This document shows positions 22,796 to 30,625 of a DNA stretch of 32,921 bases, in pieces (the stretch's first letter is position 1; the number at the start of each line of letters is the position of its first letter). The translations under genes and the position numbers were made by a program. Origin of the DNA: an uncultured Atopobium sp. Lineage in GTDB: Bacteria > Actinomycetota > Coriobacteriia > Coriobacteriales > Atopobiaceae. The stretch spans positions 1 to 32,921 of the forward strand of contig USKU01000003.1 of NCBI GenBank assembly GCA_900555335.1, given 5' to 3'. The notes beneath the pieces were generated by a model. It was not told the origin of the DNA. It saw only the letters and a program-made list of their open reading frames with translations, and searched no databases.

Positions 22796-22830
22796 AAGGA
22801 CGAATGCTCCACAGAGAAACATCCGTCCTT
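22796..22830. terminator. Terminator downstream of the ABC permease gene
   Basis: AAGGACGAATG and CATCCGTCCTT form an 11-position stem with one weak pair and a 13-base loop; CTTTC follows on the plus strand. It lies about 30 bp after the permease stop and carries a GCGAGAAGG element at one edge. Confidence 0.65.
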
Positions 22831-22861
22831 CTTTCACGAATTTACAACACGAAGATGCAGA

Positions 22862-24967
22862 CTATTGCATTCTCTTTGCACCCCTGAAGATGATTGAACG
22901 TGCAGCAAAATAGGTAACCAGGAAGTATCCACCATACAAAGCAGCTACTACTGCAACCACTCCTCCAATGCTACTTGCCACATCAAAGTTGCCAATCGAC
23001 TTGATGACAGAAACCATAATAGACATTGCGCATGTTGCGTGTGCAGCTGCCATAAGCAGTGGGAACAGGAAGTACACGCCAATCTGAACAAAGAGCGCGC
23101 GACTTGCAAGGCCCTTCTCGGCACCAAGTTCTGCAAGAACTTGGTAAGCACGAGCGTTGTCCGATGCCTCGGAGAGTTGCTGAAGTGCCAGGATAGCAGC
23201 GCACGCAATGAAGAGTACCAAACCAATATACAGTGCCAAATACGTCACAATACCAGAGAGTCCAACAGTAGATTGAATGTACTGAGAAGCAGTGACCACA
23301 AACATTAAAGAATATGGGTCGGAATCGTTGCCAGTTAGGCCACCATCGTCAAAGTACTGCTTCATCTGATTTCGGAACTGAGCTTCAGTAGCATCACCTG
23401 GAGTTTGGTAGTTACCTAAGATATAAGAGTTGGTCAAAACGGTGCTTGAAGGGAAACTTTGATCAGCAACAACCACAATTCCAGCTGCTGGCATAAGTGC
23501 AGGACCGCCTTGTGTCTGCGCAATGTCGAGCGTTCCGCCAACAGCATGAAGCTTGTGGCCCTCAATGGTGAGCTCGGGATTGTTTGCAAGAGAATCCTGC
23601 CAGTATTTTGTGAGATTAGTATCTAGCGTCCAAACCATATAGCCGTCAGTACCAAAGTCAACAGGCTCAAGCCCAGATGCAACGCGCAGTTTGTTGTACT
23701 GAGAAGCTCGCATCAAAGTTACGTTTTTCTGCGCAGGATCTTCCTGACCGCTATAACCGGTAAAGTAATCACCAAAGCGCTTGCCCGTTACAGCATCAAT
23801 AGAGCCATACGTAAAGCTTGGTGTTGTTGGATCATCTTGAGCATAGTACGTATCTACCTGAATAGCATTTTTGATAGTCTTGTTCCACTCTGGATCAAGT
23901 TTCTGCACTACAGAAAGGTAGTCGTACGAATCCGCTGGACCAGGGGTATAACTGCGCTCTGAACCTGGATTAATTGCTACAGAAACATCGTACGTTTTAA
24001 GCTTAGAGAAGCTGGCATTCATAGAGTCAACAAGCGAGAAACCCGTACCAAGTCCACAGACTGCCACAAAGAGCATAGCGCAGACTAAAGAGATGGAAAC
24101 CCAAGCAGTATTAACACGAGCGTTAAACTGGCGCAGGATAAACGAATGAAGACCCTTGTAGTAGAAGCCTTTTCGTGTCTGCATAAATCTGAGCAAGAAA
24201 CCAGAGATTGAGAAGAAAAAGAGTGCTGTGCCCACAGATACCAAAGCAGTAGCCATGGCAAACTCTTCATCTATCTGTTTAAAACCATTGTGCTGAAGCA
24301 AGATATAGGAATAAGCAATGATTCCAAGAGAGGCCAAGAACAGCAGTACTGAGACGGTAAGGTTTCTTACCTTGACGGTCTGAGTTACTTTGTCTGCGTT
24401 AAGAAGATCAATAAGCTTGTAGCGAGACACCGTGGTGACGTTAAAAATCAGCGCAACCACAAACATAACCACAAAGTAAATAACCGTTTGAATCAGTGCA
24501 GTTTGCGAGAACACAAATTTGAACGAATCAAGAGTTGTGTTGAACATGTGGGCCGTCGCAAACATCATAAATTGAGAGATAAAAATACCTGCAACAAGTC
24601 CAACTACCAGGGCGAGAAAACCAACAAGCAGTGTCTCAATACTCATAATCTTAGAGACATTTCTCTTGGTCATGCCCAATATCTGATACATGCCAAATTC
24701 TTTTTTCCTACGACGAATCAAAAACTGATTAGCGTAGACAACAAGAAATCCCATGATAACGGCAAGTAAAACGCTTACTCCAGCGATGGTATTACTCAAA
24801 AGCTGAACGATGTTTCGCTGGTCTTCAGAAAGATTCAACACCATAGATTGCTGCGTAATTGAATTGAAAGAATAAAACAGTGCAACGCCTACTGCCAATG
24901 TCAGAAAGTAAATGCTGAAATCGCGCAGTGATTTCTTGACGTTACCAAGCGCGATTTTACTGTACAT
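22862..24967 (-). CDS. Bce-type ABC transporter permease (FtsX/BceB family)
   Basis: A 701-residue membrane protein with the BceB/FtsX layout: helices in the N-terminal half (SIYFLTLAVGVALFYSFNSI, then the FtsX segment NQFLIRRRKKEFGMYQILGM), a large extracytoplasmic domain of about 230 residues (after GTGFSLVDSMNASFSK up to the YIQSTVGLSG region) and a final helix set with a second FtsX block (AYQVLAELGAEKG). Such transporters usually give resistance to peptide antibiotics such as bacitracin or lantibiotics and act as sensors for their partner kinase. I chose ATG 24967 (GGAGAGGG upstream); it overlaps the ATPase gene by 11 bp. Confidence 0.9.
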   Translation of the reverse strand: MYSKIALGNVKKSLRDFSIYFLTLAVGVALFYSFNSITQQSMVLNLSEDQRNIVQLLSNTIAGVSVLLAVIMGFLVVYANQFLIRRRKKEFGMYQILGMTKRNVSKIMSIETLLVGFLALVVGLVAGIFISQFMMFATAHMFNTTLDSFKFVFSQTALIQTVIYFVVMFVVALIFNVTTVSRYKLIDLLNADKVTQTVKVRNLTVSVLLFLASLGIIAYSYILLQHNGFKQIDEEFAMATALVSVGTALFFFSISGFLLRFMQTRKGFYYKGLHSFILRQFNARVNTAWVSISLVCAMLFVAVCGLGTGFSLVDSMNASFSKLKTYDVSVAINPGSERSYTPGPADSYDYLSVVQKLDPEWNKTIKNAIQVDTYYAQDDPTTPSFTYGSIDAVTGKRFGDYFTGYSGQEDPAQKNVTLMRASQYNKLRVASGLEPVDFGTDGYMVWTLDTNLTKYWQDSLANNPELTIEGHKLHAVGGTLDIAQTQGGPALMPAAGIVVVADQSFPSSTVLTNSYILGNYQTPGDATEAQFRNQMKQYFDDGGLTGNDSDPYSLMFVVTASQYIQSTVGLSGIVTYLALYIGLVLFIACAAILALQQLSEASDNARAYQVLAELGAEKGLASRALFVQIGVYFLFPLLMAAAHATCAMSIMVSVIKSIGNFDVASSIGGVVAVVAALYGGYFLVTYFAARSIIFRGAKRMQ

Positions 24968-25787
24968 CAGCACCCTCTCCTCCCAGGAATGAAACAACGT
25001 CCATGATCTGGTCAAAGAACTGCTTACGGGGTTTCTCGCCACGAACTATTTCATTAAAGATGCGACCATCTTTAATGAAAATAACGCGATGAGCGTAAGA
25101 AGCGGCATATGAATCGTGAGTGACCATGGCAATAGTTGCGCCATTACGGTTGAGGTTCTCAAGACTTTCAAGCAGCGTGCGAGCATTCTTTGAGTCAAGC
25201 GCACCGGTTGGCTCGTCTGCCAGGACCAACGAAGGGTTGGTAACAATTGCTCGAGCCGCAGCAACACGCTGACGCTGGCCACCGGACATCTCGTAAGGGA
25301 ACTTGTCCAGCACTTCAGTAATCTGGAGCAGCTTGGCAACGTTTTCTACGCGCTCCAAAACTTCCTGAGCGCGAACATGACCAATGGTTAGTGAGAGCGC
25401 GATATTCTCGCGAGCAGTAAGGCTATCAAGCAAGTTAGCGTCCTGGAAAATAAAGCCCAAGCGGTCACGTCTAAAAGCAGAAAGCTCTGCGCCGCGCAGG
25501 CTGGAAAGCTCTTGATCATCAATAAAGATGTGGCCCGCAGATGCCTGATCAATGGTAGAGATGCAGTTCAAAAGCGTCGTTTTGCCAGAACCAGAAGGAC
25601 CCATGATAGCGATAAACTCACCGCGAGCTACAGAAAGATTAATGCCGTCTAGTGCCTTGGTAATATTTCCACGAGTTCCATAGTACTTCTCGAGGTTTTG
25701 ACAAACCAAAACGGTGTGAGGAGTAAGTGCTGAAGATTGTCCAGCCACAACAGTTGACTGAGTTGGAGCTGTTTGAGTAGCTGCCAT
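24957..25787 (-). CDS. Bce-type ABC transporter ATPase
   Basis: ATPase partner of the permease, MacB/LolD/BceA class. Motifs are Walker A GPSGSGKTT, signature MSGGQRQRVAAARA, Walker B LVLADEPTGALD and VTHDSY. A non-conserved 30-residue lead (Ala/Thr/Ser-rich) precedes the domain. A short tail (KPRKQFFDQIMDVVSFLGG) follows, as is common in BceA-type proteins. The second ATG (25787) is chosen because AAAGGA sits 6 bases upstream; the first (25802) has no ribosome site. It overlaps the permease by 11 bp and is preceded by a region with direct repeats that may bind the neighbouring response regulator. Confidence 0.93.
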   Translation of the reverse strand: MAATQTAPTQSTVVAGQSSALTPHTVLVCQNLEKYYGTRGNITKALDGINLSVARGEFIAIMGPSGSGKTTLLNCISTIDQASAGHIFIDDQELSSLRGAELSAFRRDRLGFIFQDANLLDSLTARENIALSLTIGHVRAQEVLERVENVAKLLQITEVLDKFPYEMSGGQRQRVAAARAIVTNPSLVLADEPTGALDSKNARTLLESLENLNRNGATIAMVTHDSYAASYAHRVIFIKDGRIFNEIVRGEKPRKQFFDQIMDVVSFLGGEGADVQ

Positions 25788-25939
25788 GTTGCGTCCTTTC
25801 ATTGGGAGCGAGTAAATCTTGAGATATATACTCCGTCACTACCGTTTACGTTGCCATCGATTGACCTTACAGAAACCTTACGCTTTTCTCACTTTGATGT
25901 GTCAAAATATCACTATCAAGCATACGGGAGGGGCATGCT
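25788..25939. promoter_or_regulatory. Divergent region between ABC ATPase and GNAT genes, with direct repeats
   Basis: Two copies of ACCTTAC at 25864-25870 and 25875-25881 are spaced 11 bp apart, about one DNA turn, as for OmpR-family regulators. About 35 bp towards the ABC genes the minus strand has TATATA (near 25827-25832) as a -10, with no good -35, consistent with an activated promoter. The GNAT gene on the plus strand has GGGAGGGG just before its start codon. Confidence 0.5.
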
Positions 25940-26935
25940 ATGCAGTTAGTAATTAAAAGATTTGGGCAGCTTACCGCTAAAGAGTTATATCAAATTCTTT
26001 CTCTAAGAGCAGAAACGTTTATTGTTGATCAGCAGATTATGTACAACGATCTTGATAACGTTGATCAAGTTTCTACCCATGTCTTTTATCAAGATACTAA
26101 CTCGGTAGCTGCATATTTGCGCATCATTGATGCAGGACAGTCATACAACTCCCCTCTTATTGGTCGTGTATGCGTCAACAACAAAGGCGCTGGTATTGGC
26201 TCAAAGCTGTTGCACGATACCCTTGATTACCTGGCACAAGAAAGTAGTGCTTCCAAGGTGTTAGTTGAGTCGCAACTCAAAGCTCAGCCCTTCTACGAGC
26301 GCGCTGGATTTACGCAGGTATCTTCTAAGGTGCTTGATCACTTTGGCGTCCTTCACCATGTGCTCTCCCTTGACCTTGATGCATATCGTCAGGCGAGAAA
26401 TGCGGTCAGCATTGATAACGTTCATGTTTCAATTAGACCACTTGAAGCAGCCGACCTGCGCTCCCTGCAGAAACTCAGTGTGGAGACTTTTGTAGATACC
26501 TTTATTGACTCAAACACAGCAGATGATTTGGCAAGCTGTATTGACTCGCTCTACAACACAGAAAAGCTTGCCCGTGAGCTTGCTGCTAAACACTCATATT
26601 TCTATTTTGTTGAAGTAGAAGACCAGGTAGCTGGCTACCTGAAGCTCAATACACGTTATGAGCAGACTGAAGGTCAGCGCGATGACTCACTTGAAATTGA
26701 ACGCCTGTATATCCTTCCGCGTTACAAAGGCCTACACCTTGGGTCAAAGCTCATGAAATTTGCCCTTGATTTAGCAAAAGAGAAGGGTAAGAAGCGCGTG
26801 TGGCTGGGTGTCTGGGAACACAATGAGCCTGCTAAGGCATTTTATTCACGTTGGGGATTCAAGCGTTTTAGTCAGCATACCTTCCCAGTAGGAAGCGATC
26901 CTCAAACCGATGAATTGTGGGAGCTTCTACTATAG
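25940..26935 (+). CDS. Double GNAT acetyltransferase fusion (ElaA-like plus PaiA-like)
   Basis: A 331-residue protein with two GNAT acetyltransferase domains. Residues 1-150 resemble ElaA: LRAETFIVDQQIMYNDLDNVDQ, the acetyl-CoA loop area IGRVCVNNKGAGIGSKLL and PFYERAGFTQVS. Residues about 160-331 resemble PaiA/spermidine-type acetyltransferases: a second acetyl-CoA motif ERLYILPRYKGLHLGSKLM and the ending AKAFYSRWGFKRFSQHTF. Substrates are unknown; polyamines or small amines are a reasonable guess for the second half. It lies between a Bce transporter and its likely two-component system, on the opposite strand, and its stop overlaps the kinase stop by 6 bp. Confidence 0.88.
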   Translation: MQLVIKRFGQLTAKELYQILSLRAETFIVDQQIMYNDLDNVDQVSTHVFYQDTNSVAAYLRIIDAGQSYNSPLIGRVCVNNKGAGIGSKLLHDTLDYLAQESSASKVLVESQLKAQPFYERAGFTQVSSKVLDHFGVLHHVLSLDLDAYRQARNAVSIDNVHVSIRPLEAADLRSLQKLSVETFVDTFIDSNTADDLASCIDSLYNTEKLARELAAKHSYFYFVEVEDQVAGYLKLNTRYEQTEGQRDDSLEIERLYILPRYKGLHLGSKLMKFALDLAKEKGKKRVWLGVWEHNEPAKAFYSRWGFKRFSQHTFPVGSDPQTDELWELLL

Positions 26936-27967
26936 ATCCGTAAAAGACTGGTTGAACGTAATAGAAAAGGTTGAACCTTTACCAATTGTACTGCTCACAG
27001 CCAGCTTAAGGCCCATCTTTTTACAGAGTTCATAGCAGAGATAGAGACCCATACCGGTAGATTTGGCGTACTTACGTCCATTTTGACCAGTGAATCCCTT
27101 ATCAAAAATTCGAGAAAGATCCTCTTCAGGAATACCAATGCCATTATCTTTAATGAAGAGAGTAGTTGAAGTAGTTCCTTCACGTGGCTCTGAGACAGAG
27201 GCAGAAATCCAAACGTTCTTCTCGCCAGGTGCAAGCTCTGGATTTGAATACTTTGCGGCGTTAATGAGAAGCTGTCGCAAAATAAACTCAAGCCACTTTG
27301 GATCAGCCTTGACCACATGGGCTAAGTCATCAAAATGTGGAGAAACACCAGCGTCAATGAAGACACGTGCGTTGTTTTTAAGAGCATCTTTTACGATGGA
27401 CTGCAAATTGACGTCTCGAATAGAAAAATCTCGATCTACAGATGCGCTGCGTGCATAAAAGAGCGCCTGCTCTACCAGAGTTTCAATCTTGGTAAGCTGC
27501 GTTTGCACGTCATCCATAGGTAGCGATGGATTGTTTTGAGCAACCAAATGAGCTGCGGCGATGGGAGTCTTAATCTCATGCACCCACATCTCAATGTACT
27601 CGCGATATTCCTTTGATCGCATATGCTCATCGGCAAGCTGGTCCATCATAGACTTGGACATGCTTGAAAGTGCATTTTTAAAAAGCTGTTCTTCCAGCGT
27701 TGAAGGCGTATCCAACATGGTAGGAACCATATAGCTCTCTTTATCAGTTGCAACTAAATTCTCGGCAAGCTGCTGGTAGAACCAACGACGATGAAAATAA
27801 TCAGCGAGAAGTGCCGCTGTTCCTACCACCCACAAAACCAGGATACAGTAGGCAATAGCAAACACGTTAAGTCCAATACCTTTGAGCATAAAGCCAATTA
27901 ACGTGCTGCTAGCTATAAGCGCAAGAAAGAAAATAGTTCGATTTTTTAGATACCTAAAAAACGTCAT
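26930..27967 (-). CDS. Intramembrane-sensing histidine kinase (BceS-like)
   Basis: A 345-residue sensor kinase. Two closely spaced N-terminal helices (about 11-30 and 33-56) leave almost no extracellular loop, the mark of intramembrane-sensing kinases that listen to a Bce-type transporter. The phosphorylated His130 is in EMWVHEIKTPIAA. The ATPase part has an N box (LLINAAKYSN), G1 (DNGIGIPEEDL) and G2 (STGMGLYLCYEL). ATG 27967 starts 6 bp after the response-regulator stop. Likely partners are the regulator upstream and the ABC transporter at 22862-25787. Confidence 0.93.
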   Translation of the reverse strand: MTFFRYLKNRTIFFLALIASSTLIGFMLKGIGLNVFAIAYCILVLWVVGTAALLADYFHRRWFYQQLAENLVATDKESYMVPTMLDTPSTLEEQLFKNALSSMSKSMMDQLADEHMRSKEYREYIEMWVHEIKTPIAAAHLVAQNNPSLPMDDVQTQLTKIETLVEQALFYARSASVDRDFSIRDVNLQSIVKDALKNNARVFIDAGVSPHFDDLAHVVKADPKWLEFILRQLLINAAKYSNPELAPGEKNVWISASVSEPREGTTSTTLFIKDNGIGIPEEDLSRIFDKGFTGQNGRKYAKSTGMGLYLCYELCKKMGLKLAVSSTIGKGSTFSITFNQSFTDL

Positions 27968-27973
27968 GACAGC

Positions 27974-28645
27974 CTACTCAATAACGTAACCAAGTCCGCG
28001 GCGTGTCATCACAAAGTCCTCAACACCAATGCTTGCAAGAGTATTTCTGAGATGGCTAATGTTGACCGTCAACGTATTATCATCAACAAACTCGTCCGAC
28101 TGCCACAGCTCCTCTTGAATACGCTGGCGAGAAACAACCGTTCCTGCATTTTGCATCAAAAGTGAAAGTATCCTGAGCTCGTTTTTGGTCAGCTCAACAC
28201 TCTTTTGATTTGCAGAGACCTTGCATGAAGAAGAATCAAGCGTCACACCTGCATGTGAAAGCTTTGTTCCTGTTGTGACATCGCTATTTACGCGCCTCAA
28301 AACCGAAGTAATGTGCATAAGCAAAATCTGGGTGTTATAGGGTTTGGCGATAAAATCGTCCGCTCCTAACGAGAGCACCATAAGCTCATCAAGGTCAGTA
28401 TTTCTGCTGGTAACTACAATGATGGGAACGTTTGAGAGCTGTCGTACTTCTCGACAAATCTGTTGTCCATCAATGCCAGGAAGGTTAAGGTCAAGCAAAA
28501 CCAAGTCTGGATGAGCAGCAACAATCTGTTGAGGTGCGGACTCAAAAGACGTGAGCGCCTGAGCCTCAAAGCCGTTTCTTTGCAGCAGGAGCACCAACTC
28601 TTGCTGAATCTGATGGTCATCTTCTACTACCAGGATTTTTGTCAT
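27974..28645 (-). CDS. OmpR-family response regulator (BceR-like)
   Basis: A 223-residue response regulator: receiver domain with acidic pocket (VVEDD), phosphorylated Asp52 (LLDLNLPGIDG) and Lys101 (FIAKPYN), and a C-terminal winged helix (VELTKNELRILSLLMQNAG, then DDNTLTVNISHLRNTL and RRGLGYVIE). This is the OmpR/BceR class. The start ATG 28645 has AGGAGGTGA upstream. The gene starts 21 bp after tatD on the same strand, so it may also be read from the housekeeping operon. The ACCTTAC direct repeats at 25864-25881 are a plausible target. Confidence 0.95.
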   Translation of the reverse strand: MTKILVVEDDHQIQQELVLLLQRNGFEAQALTSFESAPQQIVAAHPDLVLLDLNLPGIDGQQICREVRQLSNVPIIVVTSRNTDLDELMVLSLGADDFIAKPYNTQILLMHITSVLRRVNSDVTTGTKLSHAGVTLDSSSCKVSANQKSVELTKNELRILSLLMQNAGTVVSRQRIQEELWQSDEFVDDNTLTVNISHLRNTLASIGVEDFVMTRRGLGYVIE

Positions 28646-28666
28646 ATGTGCTCACCTCCTGCTGTG

Positions 28667-29686
28667 CTATGCAAGTCCTACAAAGCGCTGGGCGTTTTCC
28701 CACAGTATGGTATACGTCTTCTCTTTGGGGATATCAAGTCGCTGCCAACGAAGCTCAGCCAAGCGCTCAACCGTGTGCACCACCATCGCTGGCGTACACT
28801 CCCCTCCACGTAAAGGCTCTGGTGCCATGTAGGGGAAATCAGTCTCTGAGAGCAGTTGTGCCTCTGGGCAGGAAATCATTGCAGCTCGAATATCATCTGA
28901 GCGCTTAAAGGTTGCTGCGCCACCAAAGGCCACGAAGCAACCAAGATCTGCAAAGGGCTTCATGATCTCAGGACCATCGGTGTAGCAATGCAGGTCACAG
29001 CCAGCCTTAGGCACTCCCATACGGTTCAAAATTTCAAGCGCCAAATCATGAGCATGTGTATCATCAGCACCATCACGTAGGTGTAATTCAACGCGTTGAT
29101 TATGCTCGTGTGCAATGGAGAGCTGGCGCTCAAATACTTGGCGCTGGACCTCTTCTGAAACCTCGCAGTACGGTCCAAAATCAAGGCCAATCTCTCCCAC
29201 GCCAACACAAAGAGGATACTCAAGCAACTCAAACAAGCGCTGTTCAGCTTCTTGGTTGTAGTCTGGTGCACTATACGGATGTGCACCAACTACAAAATAC
29301 GTGTGCTCAAACAAATACTCTGCAGGTAAATCGCAGGGTATGCAGAGATTTGCCTCAGCCAGCTTTGTATAAGCAGCGCGAGCCTTGTTCAAAGTATCCT
29401 CAAACCATGCAATAAAAGCGCTGGTATCTGCCCACTTACGAGGGAACTCCGTTGCAATGTCTACGGGCACAATAAGCATGCGAACGCCCGCTGCTGCTGC
29501 TCGTGCAAGAGACTCTGCAGCGCTGTACTCGTGAAGACTGCCCAAATGACCATGGGTATCGGCAACAGGCGCCAAAACAAGCGGTGTCGGCCGAGGCGTA
29601 CCGTAAATATCGTGGAATAACTGACCGTCAGAAAAAGAAAGCGCTTCCACTTCTTCTGCTGGTAGATGATGCTTTTTCTTACTCAC
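28667..29686 (-). CDS. tatD: TatD family metal-dependent hydrolase
   Basis: TatD-type phosphoesterase/DNase of the amidohydrolase fold. Metal-ligand motifs are visible: ADTHGHLG, the glutamate of VGEIGLDFG, ELHLRD, DLHCYTDG and the aspartate in LLSETDFPYMAPEP. It has an N-terminal extension of about 40 residues, so at 339 residues it is longer than the typical 255-265; part of the extra length lies between strands at 85-125. It overlaps rsmA by 8 bp. Clustering with metG and rsmA is common in bacteria. Confidence 0.92.
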   Translation of the reverse strand: MSKKKHHLPAEEVEALSFSDGQLFHDIYGTPRPTPLVLAPVADTHGHLGSLHEYSAAESLARAAAAGVRMLIVPVDIATEFPRKWADTSAFIAWFEDTLNKARAAYTKLAEANLCIPCDLPAEYLFEHTYFVVGAHPYSAPDYNQEAEQRLFELLEYPLCVGVGEIGLDFGPYCEVSEEVQRQVFERQLSIAHEHNQRVELHLRDGADDTHAHDLALEILNRMGVPKAGCDLHCYTDGPEIMKPFADLGCFVAFGGAATFKRSDDIRAAMISCPEAQLLSETDFPYMAPEPLRGGECTPAMVVHTVERLAELRWQRLDIPKEKTYTILWENAQRFVGLA

Positions 29687-30623
29687 TCAAAGGCTCCAAA
29701 GCAGCTGCAAGACAAATAAAATCTTGGCTGGTCAAAACTTCTGCGCGCACGGTAGGCGCAATTCCTGTGGCGAGAAACGCCTGGTCTAGCTTGTCTTTAT
29801 CAAAACCAGAGGCGCTCATTGAATTACGAATGGTCTTTCTGCGTTGTGCAAAAGCAGCGTCAATGACCCTCATGGTATGTAAGAGCTCTTCCTCAGAAAG
29901 AAGCTTGGAGGACACTGGGTTTCTCGCCTGGGTGCGATCAAGACGAACCACGGCAGAATTGACGCGTGGTGGAGGCATAAAGTTGCCAGGACCCACTTCA
30001 AACCTGCCAGTAACCTGCGCAAACAAAGACAGCTTTGCGGTGTAAGCGCCATATGCCTTGGTAGAAGGCTTGGCGGCAATTCTGTCGGCCACCTCAGCCT
30101 GCACCATGACTACCGCTCGCTCAAGCGAAGGAAGCTCCTGGAAGAACTTGAGGATCAGCGTAGCTGCCACCTGATACGGCAGATTGGATACAAACTTAGT
30201 TGGCATCGGAGCGCTCGACGCTGCGTCATGAGCAACGGTCGGAAGCGTGCTGTAAGCCTCAGCAAGCTTCTGCGGCGTAATTACCAGAGCGTCTCCCATA
30301 ACCAGCGCAAACGAGTCTGGATGAGGCTCTTTGCAGGTTACCGCCAAGACTTGCTCAAGCTCAGAGTCTGCTTCAAGCGAGCAAACCGCACGGGCGTTGT
30401 CGAGCAAGGCAACCGTAAGGGTACCCAGGCCGGGCCCAACCTCAACGACCACGTCGGTAGGCTGAACCTCTGCAAGCTGAACGATCTTCTCGATAACATG
30501 GTCTTGTACCAAGAAGTTTTGACCCAGCCTGTATTTGGTGGCAAGGCCAAAACGTTCCAGTGTTTCTTTAGTGGCCCGCTGATTAGCAAGCCACGATGTC
30601 TGATGCGATGCGTGCTCCGACAC
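29679..30623 (-). CDS. rsmA: 16S rRNA dimethyladenosine transferase
   Basis: Dimethylates the two adjacent adenosines near the 3' end of 16S rRNA (KsgA). The 314-residue chain shows the entry motif KYRLGQNFLV, the SAM loop EVGPGLGTLTVALL, the catalytic NLPY (FVSNLPYQVAA) and the C-terminal RRKTIRNSM. The start is GTG 30623, 2 bp after the metG stop, with no strong ribosome site, so translation probably depends on ribosomes finishing metG. The tatD gene overlaps its end. Confidence 0.95.
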   Translation of the reverse strand: MSEHASHQTSWLANQRATKETLERFGLATKYRLGQNFLVQDHVIEKIVQLAEVQPTDVVVEVGPGLGTLTVALLDNARAVCSLEADSELEQVLAVTCKEPHPDSFALVMGDALVITPQKLAEAYSTLPTVAHDAASSAPMPTKFVSNLPYQVAATLILKFFQELPSLERAVVMVQAEVADRIAAKPSTKAYGAYTAKLSLFAQVTGRFEVGPGNFMPPPRVNSAVVRLDRTQARNPVSSKLLSEEELLHTMRVIDAAFAQRRKTIRNSMSASGFDKDKLDQAFLATGIAPTVRAEVLTSQDFICLAAALEPLSE

Positions 30624-30625
30624 GA

